A program made the position numbers and the translations under genes. A DNA stretch of 64,000 nucleotides from Streptomyces sp. SAI-135 (GTDB lineage Bacteria; Actinomycetota; Actinomycetes; Streptomycetales; Streptomycetaceae): assembly GCF_029893805.1 (NCBI RefSeq), contig NZ_JARXYP010000002.1, forward strand, positions 3,844,001-3,908,000, given 5' to 3'. The number at the start of each line of letters is the position of its first letter. Position 1 is the first letter of the stretch. Shown one piece after another: positions 42,936 to 50,381 of the stretch. Under the pieces are notes generated by a model. It had not been told where the DNA came from, made no database searches, and worked only from the letters and a program-made list of their open reading frames with translations.

Positions 42936-44095
42936 TTACGGCAGGTTGCGGGCCATCACGATCCGCTGGACCTGGTTGGTGCCCTCGTAGATCTGCGTGA
43001 TCTTGGCGTCGCGCATCATCCGCTCGACCGGGTAGTCACGGGTGTAGCCGTAGCCGCCGAGGAGCTGGACGGCGTCCGTGGTGACCTCCATGGCCACGTC
43101 CGAGGCGAAGCACTTGGCCGCCGCGCCCTGGAAGGTGAGGTCCTTGTCGCCGCGCTCGGAGGCGGCCGCGGCCTGGTAGGTCAGGGCGCGGGCGGCGGCG
43201 ATCTTCATGGCCATGTCGGCGAGCATGAACTGGATGCCCTGGAAGTCGGCGATGGCCTTGCCGAACTGCTTGCGCTCCTGGACGTAGCCCTTGGCGTAGT
43301 CGAGAGCGCCCTGGGCGACGCCGAGGGCCTGGGCGGCGATGGTGATGCGGGTGTGGTCCAGGGTCTTCATCGCGGTGGCGAAGCCGGTGCCCTCCTCGCC
43401 GATCATGCGGTCGGCGGGGATGCGGACGTTGTCGAGGTAGACCTCGCGGGTCGGGGAGCCTTTGATGCCGAGCTTCTTCTCGGGGGCGCCGAAGGAGACG
43501 CCCTCGTCGGACTTCTCGACGACGAAGGCGGAGATGCCCTTGGAGCGCTTGGTGGGGTCGGTCACGGCCATCACCGTGTAGTACTCGGACTCGCCCGCGT
43601 TGGTGATCCAGCGCTTGACGCCGTTGAGGATCCAGTGGTCGCCGTCGCGGACCGCCTTGGTCTTCATGCCGGCCGCGTCGGAACCGGCGTCCGGCTCGGA
43701 GAGGGCGTAGGAGAACATCGCGTCGCCCTTGGCGAGGGGCGACAGGTACTTCTTCTTCAGGTCCTCGGAGCCGGAGAGGATCACGGGGAGCGAGCCCAGC
43801 TTGTTCACGGCGGGGATGAGGGAGGAGCTGACGCAGACGCGCGCGACCTCCTCGATGACGATCACCGTGGCCAGGGCGTCGGCGCCCGCGCCGCCGTACT
43901 CCTCGGGGACGTGCACGGCGTGCAGGTCGTTGGCCACCAGCGCGTCCAGCGCCTCCCGGGGGAAGCGGGCCTCCTCGTCGACCGCGCGGCGGCGTACGGC
44001 GCGATCTTCGCCTCCGCCAGCGAGCGGATGGCGTCCCGGAGCATGTCGTGCTCCTCGGACGGGCGGTACAGGTCGAAATCAGCCGTTCCGGCCAA
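42936..44095 (-). pseudogene. Acyl-CoA dehydrogenase, frameshifted near the N-terminus
   Basis: FAD-dependent acyl-CoA dehydrogenase by homology. The main frame (stop at 42936) is intact from about LVANDLHAVHVPEEYGG to MARNLP, including SEPDAGSDAAGMKTK, WITNAGESEYYTVMAVTDP and the catalytic-Glu motif TQIYEGTNQVQR. The true N-terminus MAGTADFDLYRPSEEHDM starts at ATG 44095 in another frame and breaks off at KIAPYAAARST. The frame change falls at about 43983-43995, in GC-alternating GCCGCCGCGCGG; removing two bases restores AAAVDEEARFPREAL. All motifs are intact, so a sequencing indel or a very recent mutation is likely. Function in fatty or branched-chain acid oxidation would be expected if repaired. 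Confidence 0.85.
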
Positions 44096-44272
44096 GGTCT
44101 CTCACGCTCCAAGGACGCTGCGATGCTGCGCTAACTACCGTTAAGTAACTCAAATTTTAAAGGTCCGCCCACGGGACGGATACGTGAGCTTGGCGACAGC
44201 GGTAGAACTGCCCGTCGGCCCCGCCGACTATGCTCGGGCGCGCACTGGCCCGTTCCCCTTCCTGGAGTCTTC

Positions 44273-45616
44273 ATGGCCCTCAAGATCACCGTGATCGGCA
44301 CCGGCTACCTCGGCGCCACCCACGCCGCGGCCATGGCCGAGCTCGGGTTCGAGGTGCTGGGGCTCGACGTGGTGCCCGAGAAGATCGAGATGCTCCAGCG
44401 TGGTGAGGTCCCGATGTACGAGCCGGGCCTGGAGGACCTGCTGCGCAAGCATGTCGCCGGGATCGAGGGCTCCACCGGCCGGCTGCGCTTCACCATGGAC
44501 TTCGCCGAGGTGGGCGCCTTCGGCGATGTGCACTTCGTCTGTGTGAACACTCCGCAGCGGCACGGCGAGTACGCCTGCGACATGTCGTACGTCGACTCCG
44601 CGATCGCCTCCCTGGCCCCGCACCTGAGCCGTCCGGCCCTGGTCGTCGGCAAGTCGACGGTGCCCGTGGGCTCCGCCGACCGGCTGGCCCGCTACCTGGC
44701 CGACCACTCCCCCGCGGGCGCGGACGCGGAGCTGGCCTGGAACCCGGAGTTCCTGCGCGAGGGCTTCGCCGTGGACGACACGCTGCACCCGGACCGGATC
44801 GTCGTCGGTGTGCGCAGCGAGCGCGCGGAGAAGCTGCTGCGCGAGGTGTACGCGACTCCGCTCGGCGAGGGCACGCCGTTCGTGGTGACGGACTTCCCGA
44901 CCGCCGAGCTGGTGAAGACGTCCGCGAACTCCTTCCTGGCGACCAAGATCTCCTTCATCAACGCGATGGCGGAGGTCTGCGAGGCCGCCGACGGCGATGT
45001 CGCCAAGCTGGCCGAGGCCATCGGGTACGACGACCGGATCGGGAAGAAGTTCCTGCGGGCCGGGATCGGCTTCGGCGGCGGTTGTCTGCCGAAGGACATC
45101 CGCGCCTTCATGGCCCGCGCGGGTGAGCTCGGCGCCGACCAGGCGCTGACCTTCCTGCGCGAGATCGACTCGATCAACATGCGCCAGCGCGGGCAGATGG
45201 TGGAGCTGGCCCGGCAGATACTGGGCGGCGGGCCGTTCCTCGGCAAGCGCGTCGCGGTGCTCGGTGCCACCTTCAAGCCCGATTCCGACGACGTGCGCGA
45301 CTCCCCCGCGCTGAACGTCGCCGGGCAGATCCACCTTCAGGGCGGCCAGGTCACGGTCTACGACCCCAAGGGCATGGACAACGCCCGCCGCCTGTTCCCG
45401 ACCCTGGGCTACGCCGACACGGCCGTGGACGCGGTCCGGGGCGCCGACGTCGTCCTGCACCTCACGGAGTGGCGGGAGTTCCGCGAGCTGGACCCGGCGG
45501 CCCTCGGCGAGGTCGCGGCGGCGAAGGTGGTCCTGGACGGCCGCAACGCCCTGGACCCGGTCCTGTGGCGCAAGGCGGGGTGGACGTACCGGGCGATGGG
45601 GCGGCCGACGGCCTGA
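44273..45616 (+). CDS. UDP-glucose/GDP-mannose dehydrogenase family protein
   Basis: Oxidises a nucleotide sugar at C6 to the uronic acid in two NAD-dependent steps. The 447 residues show the N-terminal NAD motif ITVIGTGYLGATHAAAMAE, YEPGLEDLLRKHV, the central KTSANSFLATKISFINAM, and the catalytic cysteine (about C271) in GFGGGCLPKDIRAF. The C-terminal domain has GATFKPDSDDVRDSPALN. UDP-glucose 6-dehydrogenase is the most likely activity; GDP-mannose is possible given the mannose genes. GGAG precedes the ATG. It is divergent from the acyl-CoA dehydrogenase gene. Confidence 0.93.
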   Translation: MALKITVIGTGYLGATHAAAMAELGFEVLGLDVVPEKIEMLQRGEVPMYEPGLEDLLRKHVAGIEGSTGRLRFTMDFAEVGAFGDVHFVCVNTPQRHGEYACDMSYVDSAIASLAPHLSRPALVVGKSTVPVGSADRLARYLADHSPAGADAELAWNPEFLREGFAVDDTLHPDRIVVGVRSERAEKLLREVYATPLGEGTPFVVTDFPTAELVKTSANSFLATKISFINAMAEVCEAADGDVAKLAEAIGYDDRIGKKFLRAGIGFGGGCLPKDIRAFMARAGELGADQALTFLREIDSINMRQRGQMVELARQILGGGPFLGKRVAVLGATFKPDSDDVRDSPALNVAGQIHLQGGQVTVYDPKGMDNARRLFPTLGYADTAVDAVRGADVVLHLTEWREFRELDPAALGEVAAAKVVLDGRNALDPVLWRKAGWTYRAMGRPTA

Positions 45617-46118
45617 GAGCGGGGGCTGGGGGGCGAATGCGACTGCGACTGCGACAGGGCGCCGTACACGTCCTCGGCCGCATCCAGGTCAACGGGGCGG
45701 TCGCGGTGCGGCACCCCCCCCCCCGATCGCCTGCGGCGCGCGGCGCATGTGGTGGTGCAGGGTGTGGGCCGCGGGCGCGGAACCGGTCGCGTTTCCTCGA
45801 CCGGGCCTCCGGGCCCGTGAGGTGGGCTGGTGATCGCCGCCTCTCGGGACCGTGCCGGCCCCGCCCAGCGATGTGCGCCTCACGTACCGACGGACGAGGG
45901 TGAACCAACGGCCCCAGGTGCGCCGGGAATTGGGCCGTGCGCGGCCCCGGTGGGGTCCCGGAGGCCCCCCGGCGAGGTTCCGTGAGCTGGCCGCCCACCG
46001 CCTCCCGGCGAGCCCCCACCTGGCCGTCCACGCGTTTCGCACACCCGGCTTGACCTGGTGTTTTTCCGGTATTCGCCTAGGCTGACGAGGTCTGTCGGAC
46101 GGCATCACGGGAGACCTC
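45617..46118. other. Non-coding gap with a C11 run
   Basis: No supported gene in these 500 bp. A run of 11 C lies at 45714-45724. Just before the next gene, TTGACC at 46050-46055 and a TAGGCT at 46078 are spaced 22 bp apart, too far for a standard promoter, and TATTCG between them is closer. Short open frames on both strands show no family character. Confidence 0.5.
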
Positions 46119-47288
46119 ATGAGTGGGGAAGCCATCGAGTACGACGCCAGCCACATCACGGTTCTGGAGGGGCGGCACGCCATCCGGAAACGGCCGGGGA
46201 TGTACGTCGGCTCCACCGGTGAACGCGGCCTGCGCCAGCTGGTGTTCGACGTGGCCGAGCGGGCGGTGAACGAGGTCCTCGCCGGCACCGCCAGCCGCGT
46301 CGACATCACCTTCCTGGCCGACGGCGGTGTGCGGGTCGCGGACGACGGACCGGGCGTCCCCGTCGAAGCGGCGGGACACACCGGCGGTCCCGGCCTGGAG
46401 ACCCTGCTGACCCGGCCCCTCACCGGGCCGGACACCAGTGGGCGGCACGACCTGACGTCGGGGCTCTTCGGGGTCGGCCCCTGTGTCACCACCGCTCTGT
46501 CGAGCCGCCTGACGGCCGAGGTGCGGCGGGAGGGGACGCGCTGGGTCCAGGAGTACGTCCGCGGGGCCGCCCTCGCCCCGCCCACCGCGATGGGCCCGGC
46601 GAGCGGCAGCGGGACCGCTCTCGCGTTCTGGCCCGACGCCGACATCTTCGAGACGACGGAGTTCGTGTTCGGCGTCTTCGAGGAGCGCTTCCGTGAACTG
46701 GCCTTCCTGAACCGGGACTTGGACGTCTCACTGACCGACGAACGCCCTCCGGGCGAGCCCCGTTCGGTGCGGTTCCGATTCCCGGACGGGGTACGGGAGT
46801 TCGTCGCCTACCTCGACCGGGAGGCGGGGAGGGCCGGGACAGCTGGGACCGCCGGGAGGGCCGCCCACCCCGACGTCATCGCCTTCGAGCGAGACACTCC
46901 GGCGGCGACGGTGGACGTGGCGCTGCGCTGGTCCGATTCGCGCGAGGAGCGGGTGCGGGGCTTCGCCAACAGTTGGCCCGCCTTCGAGGGCAGCACCCAC
47001 CTGCTGGGCTTCCGGGACGGGCTGGTCGGCGCGGTCAACGCGTACGCGCGCGGGCGGGGGTTGCTGGCGGCCGCCGACGCGGATCTGAGCGCGGACCGGA
47101 TCGGCGAGGGCCTGACGGCGGTCGTGTCGGTGAAGCTGGACCGGCCGGAGTTTCTCGGTGCCACGCGCGGCCTTCTGGGCAACGCGGCGGTGCTGCTGTG
47201 CGTCACGGAGGTCGTACAGGAGCACCTCGGCCGATGGTTCGAGGAGCGGCCGGAGCAGGCCGGTGCCATCGTCGGCCGGTTTCTCTGA
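46119..47288 (+). CDS. Truncated GyrB-like ATPase, GHKL plus transducer only
   Basis: A 389-residue relative of the DNA gyrase B N-terminal half. VLEGRHAIRKRPGMYVGST and RGLRQLVFDVAERAVNEVL align with the gyrase ATP site, VADDGPGVPV with its Asp-Gly motif, and GLFGVGPCVTTALSSRL with the lid. The transducer half has THLLGFRDGLVGAVNAYAR and EGLTAVVSVKLDRPEFLG. Toprim and DNA-wrapping domains are absent. The catalytic Glu is Asp44, the Mg-binding Asn is Arg48, and the QTK lysine loop reads ATRG. ATP hydrolysis is therefore doubtful. Partner and role are unknown; no gyrA/parC-like gene lies near. Confidence 0.82.
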   Translation: MSGEAIEYDASHITVLEGRHAIRKRPGMYVGSTGERGLRQLVFDVAERAVNEVLAGTASRVDITFLADGGVRVADDGPGVPVEAAGHTGGPGLETLLTRPLTGPDTSGRHDLTSGLFGVGPCVTTALSSRLTAEVRREGTRWVQEYVRGAALAPPTAMGPASGSGTALAFWPDADIFETTEFVFGVFEERFRELAFLNRDLDVSLTDERPPGEPRSVRFRFPDGVREFVAYLDREAGRAGTAGTAGRAAHPDVIAFERDTPAATVDVALRWSDSREERVRGFANSWPAFEGSTHLLGFRDGLVGAVNAYARGRGLLAAADADLSADRIGEGLTAVVSVKLDRPEFLGATRGLLGNAAVLLCVTEVVQEHLGRWFEERPEQAGAIVGRFL

Positions 47289-47533
47289 GGGACCCCTGTC
47301 GGGCCCCGGACGTCGGCATATGCCGCCTTCCCCGGAATCATCAACACGAGTTCGATTTGCATTCGAGTACGGCGGAGAATTGACCGTTCTCACAGCCCAT
47401 GACCCCACAAAGGAGAGGTAGATAACGGTCGGTTAACCAATGTGCAGTCAAGCGGAATCCGCCCTCTACTCCACTGTTCGTCATCCGCCGGATTCTTCCG
47501 TCGGGTTGACCTGAGCACGTCAGGAGTGGAGTC

Positions 47534-47734
47534 ATGCCCTTGTTCCGCAGGGCGGTCTGGCCGCGTGACCATCGCGATGCACAGCCGCCCGCGACCATGG
47601 CGCCGACGACTGAGGAGTCGCTCGGGCAGCAGGTCACGGACCTGCTCGATGTCGACAGCTACGTGAAGATGCACACCGTCTGGGCCGGGCACATGCTCAT
47701 GCCCACCACGGACTTCCTCACCGCAAGCTGCTGA
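47534..47734 (+). CDS. Small protein of unknown function, 66 residues
   Basis: Not recognised. ATG at 47534 has AGGAG 7 nt upstream, and a perfect 18-bp-stem terminator follows the stop by 9 nt, so a short transcription unit is credible. The N-terminus is Arg/Pro-rich; from residue 22 the sequence is acidic and helix-prone (ESLGQQVTDLLDVDSYV), and the end is HTVWAGHMLMPTTDFLTASC with a single C-terminal cysteine. An acidic leader followed by a Thr/Cys-bearing core invites comparison with a ribosomally made peptide precursor, but no modification enzyme lies beside it. The upstream 245 bp are unusually AT-rich. Confidence 0.55.
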   Translation: MPLFRRAVWPRDHRDAQPPATMAPTTEESLGQQVTDLLDVDSYVKMHTVWAGHMLMPTTDFLTASC

Positions 47735-47743
47735 CCCATGGGT

Positions 47744-47786
47744 GAACGCCGCTCCGGCCGAGGCTCAGTCGGCCGGAGCGGCGTTC
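47744..47786. terminator. Strong hairpin terminator
   Basis: GAACGCCGCTCCGGCCGA, loop GGCTCAG, TCGGCCGGAGCGGCGTTC: a perfect 18-bp stem between the 66-residue gene and the YceI-like gene. It is the most stable hairpin noticed in the window. Confidence 0.85.
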
Positions 47787-47843
47787 GCGTCCATTCTCCA
47801 CACGCCCACCACATTTCGGGAACCGCTTTCCAAGGAGTTCGGG

Positions 47844-48302
47844 ATGACAACCGTCACTCTGCCCACTGTTCCACCACCGCGCCGACTCTCCGTGTCCCCC
47901 GGCCGCTCGCTCGGCGAACTCACCGCCTGGTACGGCCCGTTGCCCGTGAGGCGACGGCGGATACCGCTCGCCGCAGCGGCCCTGGACCTGCCTGCGGACG
48001 CCGGACAGCCCGCCTTCCGCTTCGCGTGCGACGACCGCGAGCTCCGGGCCGTCCTCACCTCCGAGCGGGTCGAGGACCTGCCCGGCTACCGCCTCCGGCT
48101 CACCGCCGATCTCGACGTCGACGGCGTGGCCTTCCCCGTCCTGCTACGGCTGCGGGTGGTCGGCCGCGCCGAGGACAGGCTGCTCGTCGTGGGCACGGCC
48201 CGGCTGCCGTACCGGCTGCTGCGCCGGGCCACCGGGTTCCGGCTGCCGTGGCGGCTTCCGGCCACGCGGCTCAGGCTGCTCGTCGCGGCGGAGTTCACGT
48301 GA
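47844..48302 (+). CDS. YceI-like domain protein
   Basis: A 152-residue protein without signal peptide. Its second half, LPGYRLRLTADLDVDGVAFP and VLLRLRVVGRAEDRLLVVGT, resembles the lipid-binding YceI beta-barrel strands, but it is short and lacks the usual N-terminal WTIDPAHS-type strand, so the match is partial. AGGAG precedes the ATG at 47844. Its stop overlaps the start of the cupredoxin gene (GTGA), so the two are coupled. Whether it binds an isoprenoid, as other YceI proteins do, is unknown. Confidence 0.6.
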   Translation: MTTVTLPTVPPPRRLSVSPGRSLGELTAWYGPLPVRRRRIPLAAAALDLPADAGQPAFRFACDDRELRAVLTSERVEDLPGYRLRLTADLDVDGVAFPVLLRLRVVGRAEDRLLVVGTARLPYRLLRRATGFRLPWRLPATRLRLLVAAEFT

Positions 48303-48796
48303 GGGCGCTGCTGCGGGCCGCGGCGGCGCTCGCCCTCCTCACGGTCTGGCTGCTCCCGGCGGACCGGGCCCAGGCTGCGACCTACTCCGTCGCCATGAAG
48401 GGCTACGCCTTCTCGCCCGCCTCTCTGAGCGTGCCCGCCGGCTCGACCGTCACCTGGACCGACTACGACACCGCCCCGCACGATGTGCAGACCACCTCCG
48501 GCCCCGTCCCGATCCACTCCCCCATGCTCGACAAGGGCCAGAGCTGGAGCTTCACCTTCACCACGGCCGGTTCCTACGGCTATGTCTGCACGGTCCATCC
48601 GGACATGACGGCGGGGATCACGGTGCGGGCGGCGGCCCCGGCGACGAAACCGGCGGCGCCGACCGAGCATGTGCACACGGCCGAGCCCCGGACGCCCTCA
48701 CGTCCGACCTCCTCGCGTCCGGTCCGCTCGGCACCGGCGATGACGATGCCCTCGCCGACCCGGTCACCCACGGCGTCCGGGGCCGCCGTACCGTAG
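48299..48796 (+). CDS. Secreted cupredoxin-domain protein
   Basis: A 165-residue exported blue-copper-type protein. Signal peptide about 1-27 (ALLRAAAALALLTVWLLP...RAQA). The cupredoxin domain (about 28-112) has FSPASLSVPAGSTVTWTDYD, a His ligand in TAPHDVQT, and the C-terminal ligand loop YGYVCTVHPDMTAG with Cys, His and Met, so a type 1 copper site is complete. A Thr/Ser/Pro-rich tail of ~50 residues follows, perhaps a wall-spanning stalk. Overlap with the YceI-like gene suggests joint function in periplasmic redox or lipid-quinone chemistry; that is inference. Confidence 0.85.
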   Translation: MRALLRAAAALALLTVWLLPADRAQAATYSVAMKGYAFSPASLSVPAGSTVTWTDYDTAPHDVQTTSGPVPIHSPMLDKGQSWSFTFTTAGSYGYVCTVHPDMTAGITVRAAAPATKPAAPTEHVHTAEPRTPSRPTSSRPVRSAPAMTMPSPTRSPTASGAAVP

Positions 48797-48832
48797 GCGA
48801 CACAGCCGTCGCCGCAGCCGGCGCAGGCAGCC

Positions 48833-48970
48833 ATGACCACGACGACGGCCTCGACGGCCCGCCCGCTGGATCCCCTCCTGCTCCTCGCGGGCCTGATGGC
48901 CGGCACGGCGGTCCTGTGCCTCCTGCTGGTGGGCTCGAGGACGTCCCGCGCGCGGGAGGAGGAAGCCTGA
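48833..48970 (+). CDS. Small single-helix membrane protein
   Basis: A 45-residue frame: Thr-rich start (MTTTTASTARPLDP), one hydrophobic helix (LLLLAGLMAGTAVLCLLLVG) and a charged end (SRTSRAREEEA). Positive-inside rule fits an outside N-terminus. It starts 37 bp after the cupredoxin gene on the same strand, without a clear ribosome-binding site. It could be a membrane partner of the cupredoxin, or a chance frame. Confidence 0.45.
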   Translation: MTTTTASTARPLDPLLLLAGLMAGTAVLCLLLVGSRTSRAREEEA

Positions 48971-48979
48971 GAGGAGCGC

Positions 48980-49483
48980 TCAGCCCCTCGCCCGGTACCG
49001 CCGCATCTTCGCCCGGGCCCCGCACACCTGCATGGAGCACCACCGCCCCCGCCCCGCCGGGCTCCGGTCGTAGTACGCCCAGTGGCAGTCCACGGCCTCG
49101 CAGGCCTTCAGACGGATCCAGGTACCGGCGACCAGCGCCTCGGCGACGGCGGCGGCGACGCGGGAGAGCAGGGGCCCGGTGTCGGCGGGGGCGAGGGCGG
49201 CCGAGCCGTCCGACGGGGTCACCGTCAGAAACAGGGGCGCCGCCGCCAGCAGCTCTCCCAGCGGCGTCACCGTGCGATGCGGCGGATGTCCGGCGTGGGC
49301 CAGCAGGGCGACCCGCAGCGACTCCCGCAGCTCACGTGCCCGCGCCAGCTCCGCCTCGGCGATCCCGAACCGCTCCCGCCCCTCCACCGTGTCCAGCGAA
49401 TCGGCGCCCGACTCCAGGTCCACCGTGTTCACCAGGGACTCGACCAGGGCCAGTCCCCCGGGCGCGGGCGATCGCTCACTCAT
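48980..49483 (-). CDS. CGNR zinc-finger domain protein
   Basis: A 167-residue putative transcriptional regulator (ABATE-CGNR family). The N-terminal ABATE domain has LVESLVNTVDLESGADSL; the C-terminal zinc finger has KACEAVDCHWAYYDRSPAG, RGRWCSMQVCGARAKMRRY, with four Cys in place. The CGNR motif itself reads CGAR here, a common variant. It is divergent from two VOC genes across a 117-bp region with palindromes, and probably regulates itself and them. Confidence 0.87.
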   Translation of the reverse strand: MSERSPAPGGLALVESLVNTVDLESGADSLDTVEGRERFGIAEAELARARELRESLRVALLAHAGHPPHRTVTPLGELLAAAPLFLTVTPSDGSAALAPADTGPLLSRVAAAVAEALVAGTWIRLKACEAVDCHWAYYDRSPAGRGRWCSMQVCGARAKMRRYRARG

Positions 49484-49495
49484 GGCTGCACGCTA

Positions 49496-49581
49496 CCTAG
49501 CTAGGGAATTCCCTTGCGACGTTACCCCCGATGCGGGAGCATGCGGTAACCGTTACTGGTTACCCGCCTCTACAGGTAACC
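49496..49581. promoter_or_regulatory. Candidate operator: nested palindromes and GGTAACC repeats
   Basis: Between the divergent CGNR and VOC genes lie CCTAGCTAGG (49496-49505) and GGGAATTCCC (49504-49513), two overlapping perfect palindromes, then GGTAACC at 49545, its reverse complement GGTTACC at 49558, GGTAACC again at 49575 and a GTTACC at 49521. The first GGTAACC/GGTTACC pair is an inverted repeat with a 6-bp gap. A regulator, plausibly the CGNR protein, would be expected to bind here. Confidence 0.5.
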
Positions 49582-49600
49582 GCGCTTCAAGGAGGAAGCC

Positions 49601-49960
49601 ATGGCCATCGCCGAACTCGGAGCCGTCGTACTGGACTGCCCGGACCCGCGCGCGCTCGCCGGTTTCTACGCCGGTGTCCTCGGCGGCACCGTCGAGGGCG
49701 AGGGTGACTGGGTGGACCTCAAGACCCCCGGCGGACCGTCGCTGGCCTTCCAGGCCGCCCCCGGTTTCGTACCGCCGAAGTGGCCCGCCCCCGACGCCTC
49801 GCAGCAGTTCCACCTGGACCTGACCGTCCAGGACCTGGACGTGGCCGAGCAGGAGGTGCTGGCGCTCGGGGCCAGGCCGCTGGACACCGAGGACCGCTCG
49901 CGCACCTTCCGTGTGTACGCGGACCCGGCGGGGCACCCGTTCTGCCTCTGCGCCTGCTGA
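49601..49960 (+). CDS. VOC family protein (glyoxalase-like), copy 1
   Basis: A 119-residue vicinal-oxygen-chelate fold protein. Two beta-alpha-beta-beta-beta modules: AVVLDCPDPRALAGFYAGVL and QQFHLDLTVQDLDVAEQEVL, ending VYADPAGHPFCLC. Putative metal ligands are sparse, His in FHLDL and His in GHPF. Such small proteins are enzymes or drug-binding proteins; substrate unknown. AGGAGG precedes the ATG. It is closely similar to the next gene, a local duplication. Confidence 0.85.
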   Translation: MAIAELGAVVLDCPDPRALAGFYAGVLGGTVEGEGDWVDLKTPGGPSLAFQAAPGFVPPKWPAPDASQQFHLDLTVQDLDVAEQEVLALGARPLDTEDRSRTFRVYADPAGHPFCLCAC

Positions 49961-49988
49961 ACCGCCGGCCGAACCAGGAGGACCTCTC

Positions 49989-50372
49989 GTGACTGTCGCA
50001 CGTTTCCGTTCCGTCGTGATCGACTGCCCCGACCCCCGCGCGCTCGCCCGCTTCTACGCCGGGATCGTGGGCGGCACCCCGGAGGACGACGACCCCGACT
50101 GGGTGGTCCTGCGCGTCCCCGCCGGTCCCCGGCTCGCCTTCCTGAGCGCCCCGGATCTCACCCCGCCCGAGTGGCCGCGGGCGGACCGCAACTCCCAGCA
50201 GTTCCACCTGGACTTCGACGGCGGGACCACCTGGGAGGAGATCGACGCGGCCGAGGCCAAGGTGCTGGAGCTGGGCGCCCGGCTGCTGCACGCCGAGGAC
50301 AAGGAGGACTTCAGGGTGTACGCGGATCCGGCGGGGCACCCCTTCTGCCTCTGCCGTATCGACCCGGTGTAG
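49989..50372 (+). CDS. VOC family protein (glyoxalase-like), copy 2
   Basis: 127 residues, clear paralogue of the preceding protein: SVVIDCPDPRALARFYAGIV, SQQFHLDFDGGTTWEEIDA and VYADPAGHPFCLCRIDPV. GTG start at 49989 with AGGAGG 6-7 nt upstream and only 28 bp after the first copy, so the pair is one operon. The extra residues lie in a Glu/Trp-containing insert between the two modules. Confidence 0.85.
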   Translation: MTVARFRSVVIDCPDPRALARFYAGIVGGTPEDDDPDWVVLRVPAGPRLAFLSAPDLTPPEWPRADRNSQQFHLDFDGGTTWEEIDAAEAKVLELGARLLHAEDKEDFRVYADPAGHPFCLCRIDPV

Positions 50373-50381
50373 CGCCGCCGG

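Noticed and set aside
47534..47734. Firm assignment of the 66-residue protein as a RiPP precursor
   Set aside because: No recognised leader motif, no core repeat, and no modifying enzyme or transporter beside it; kept as unknown.
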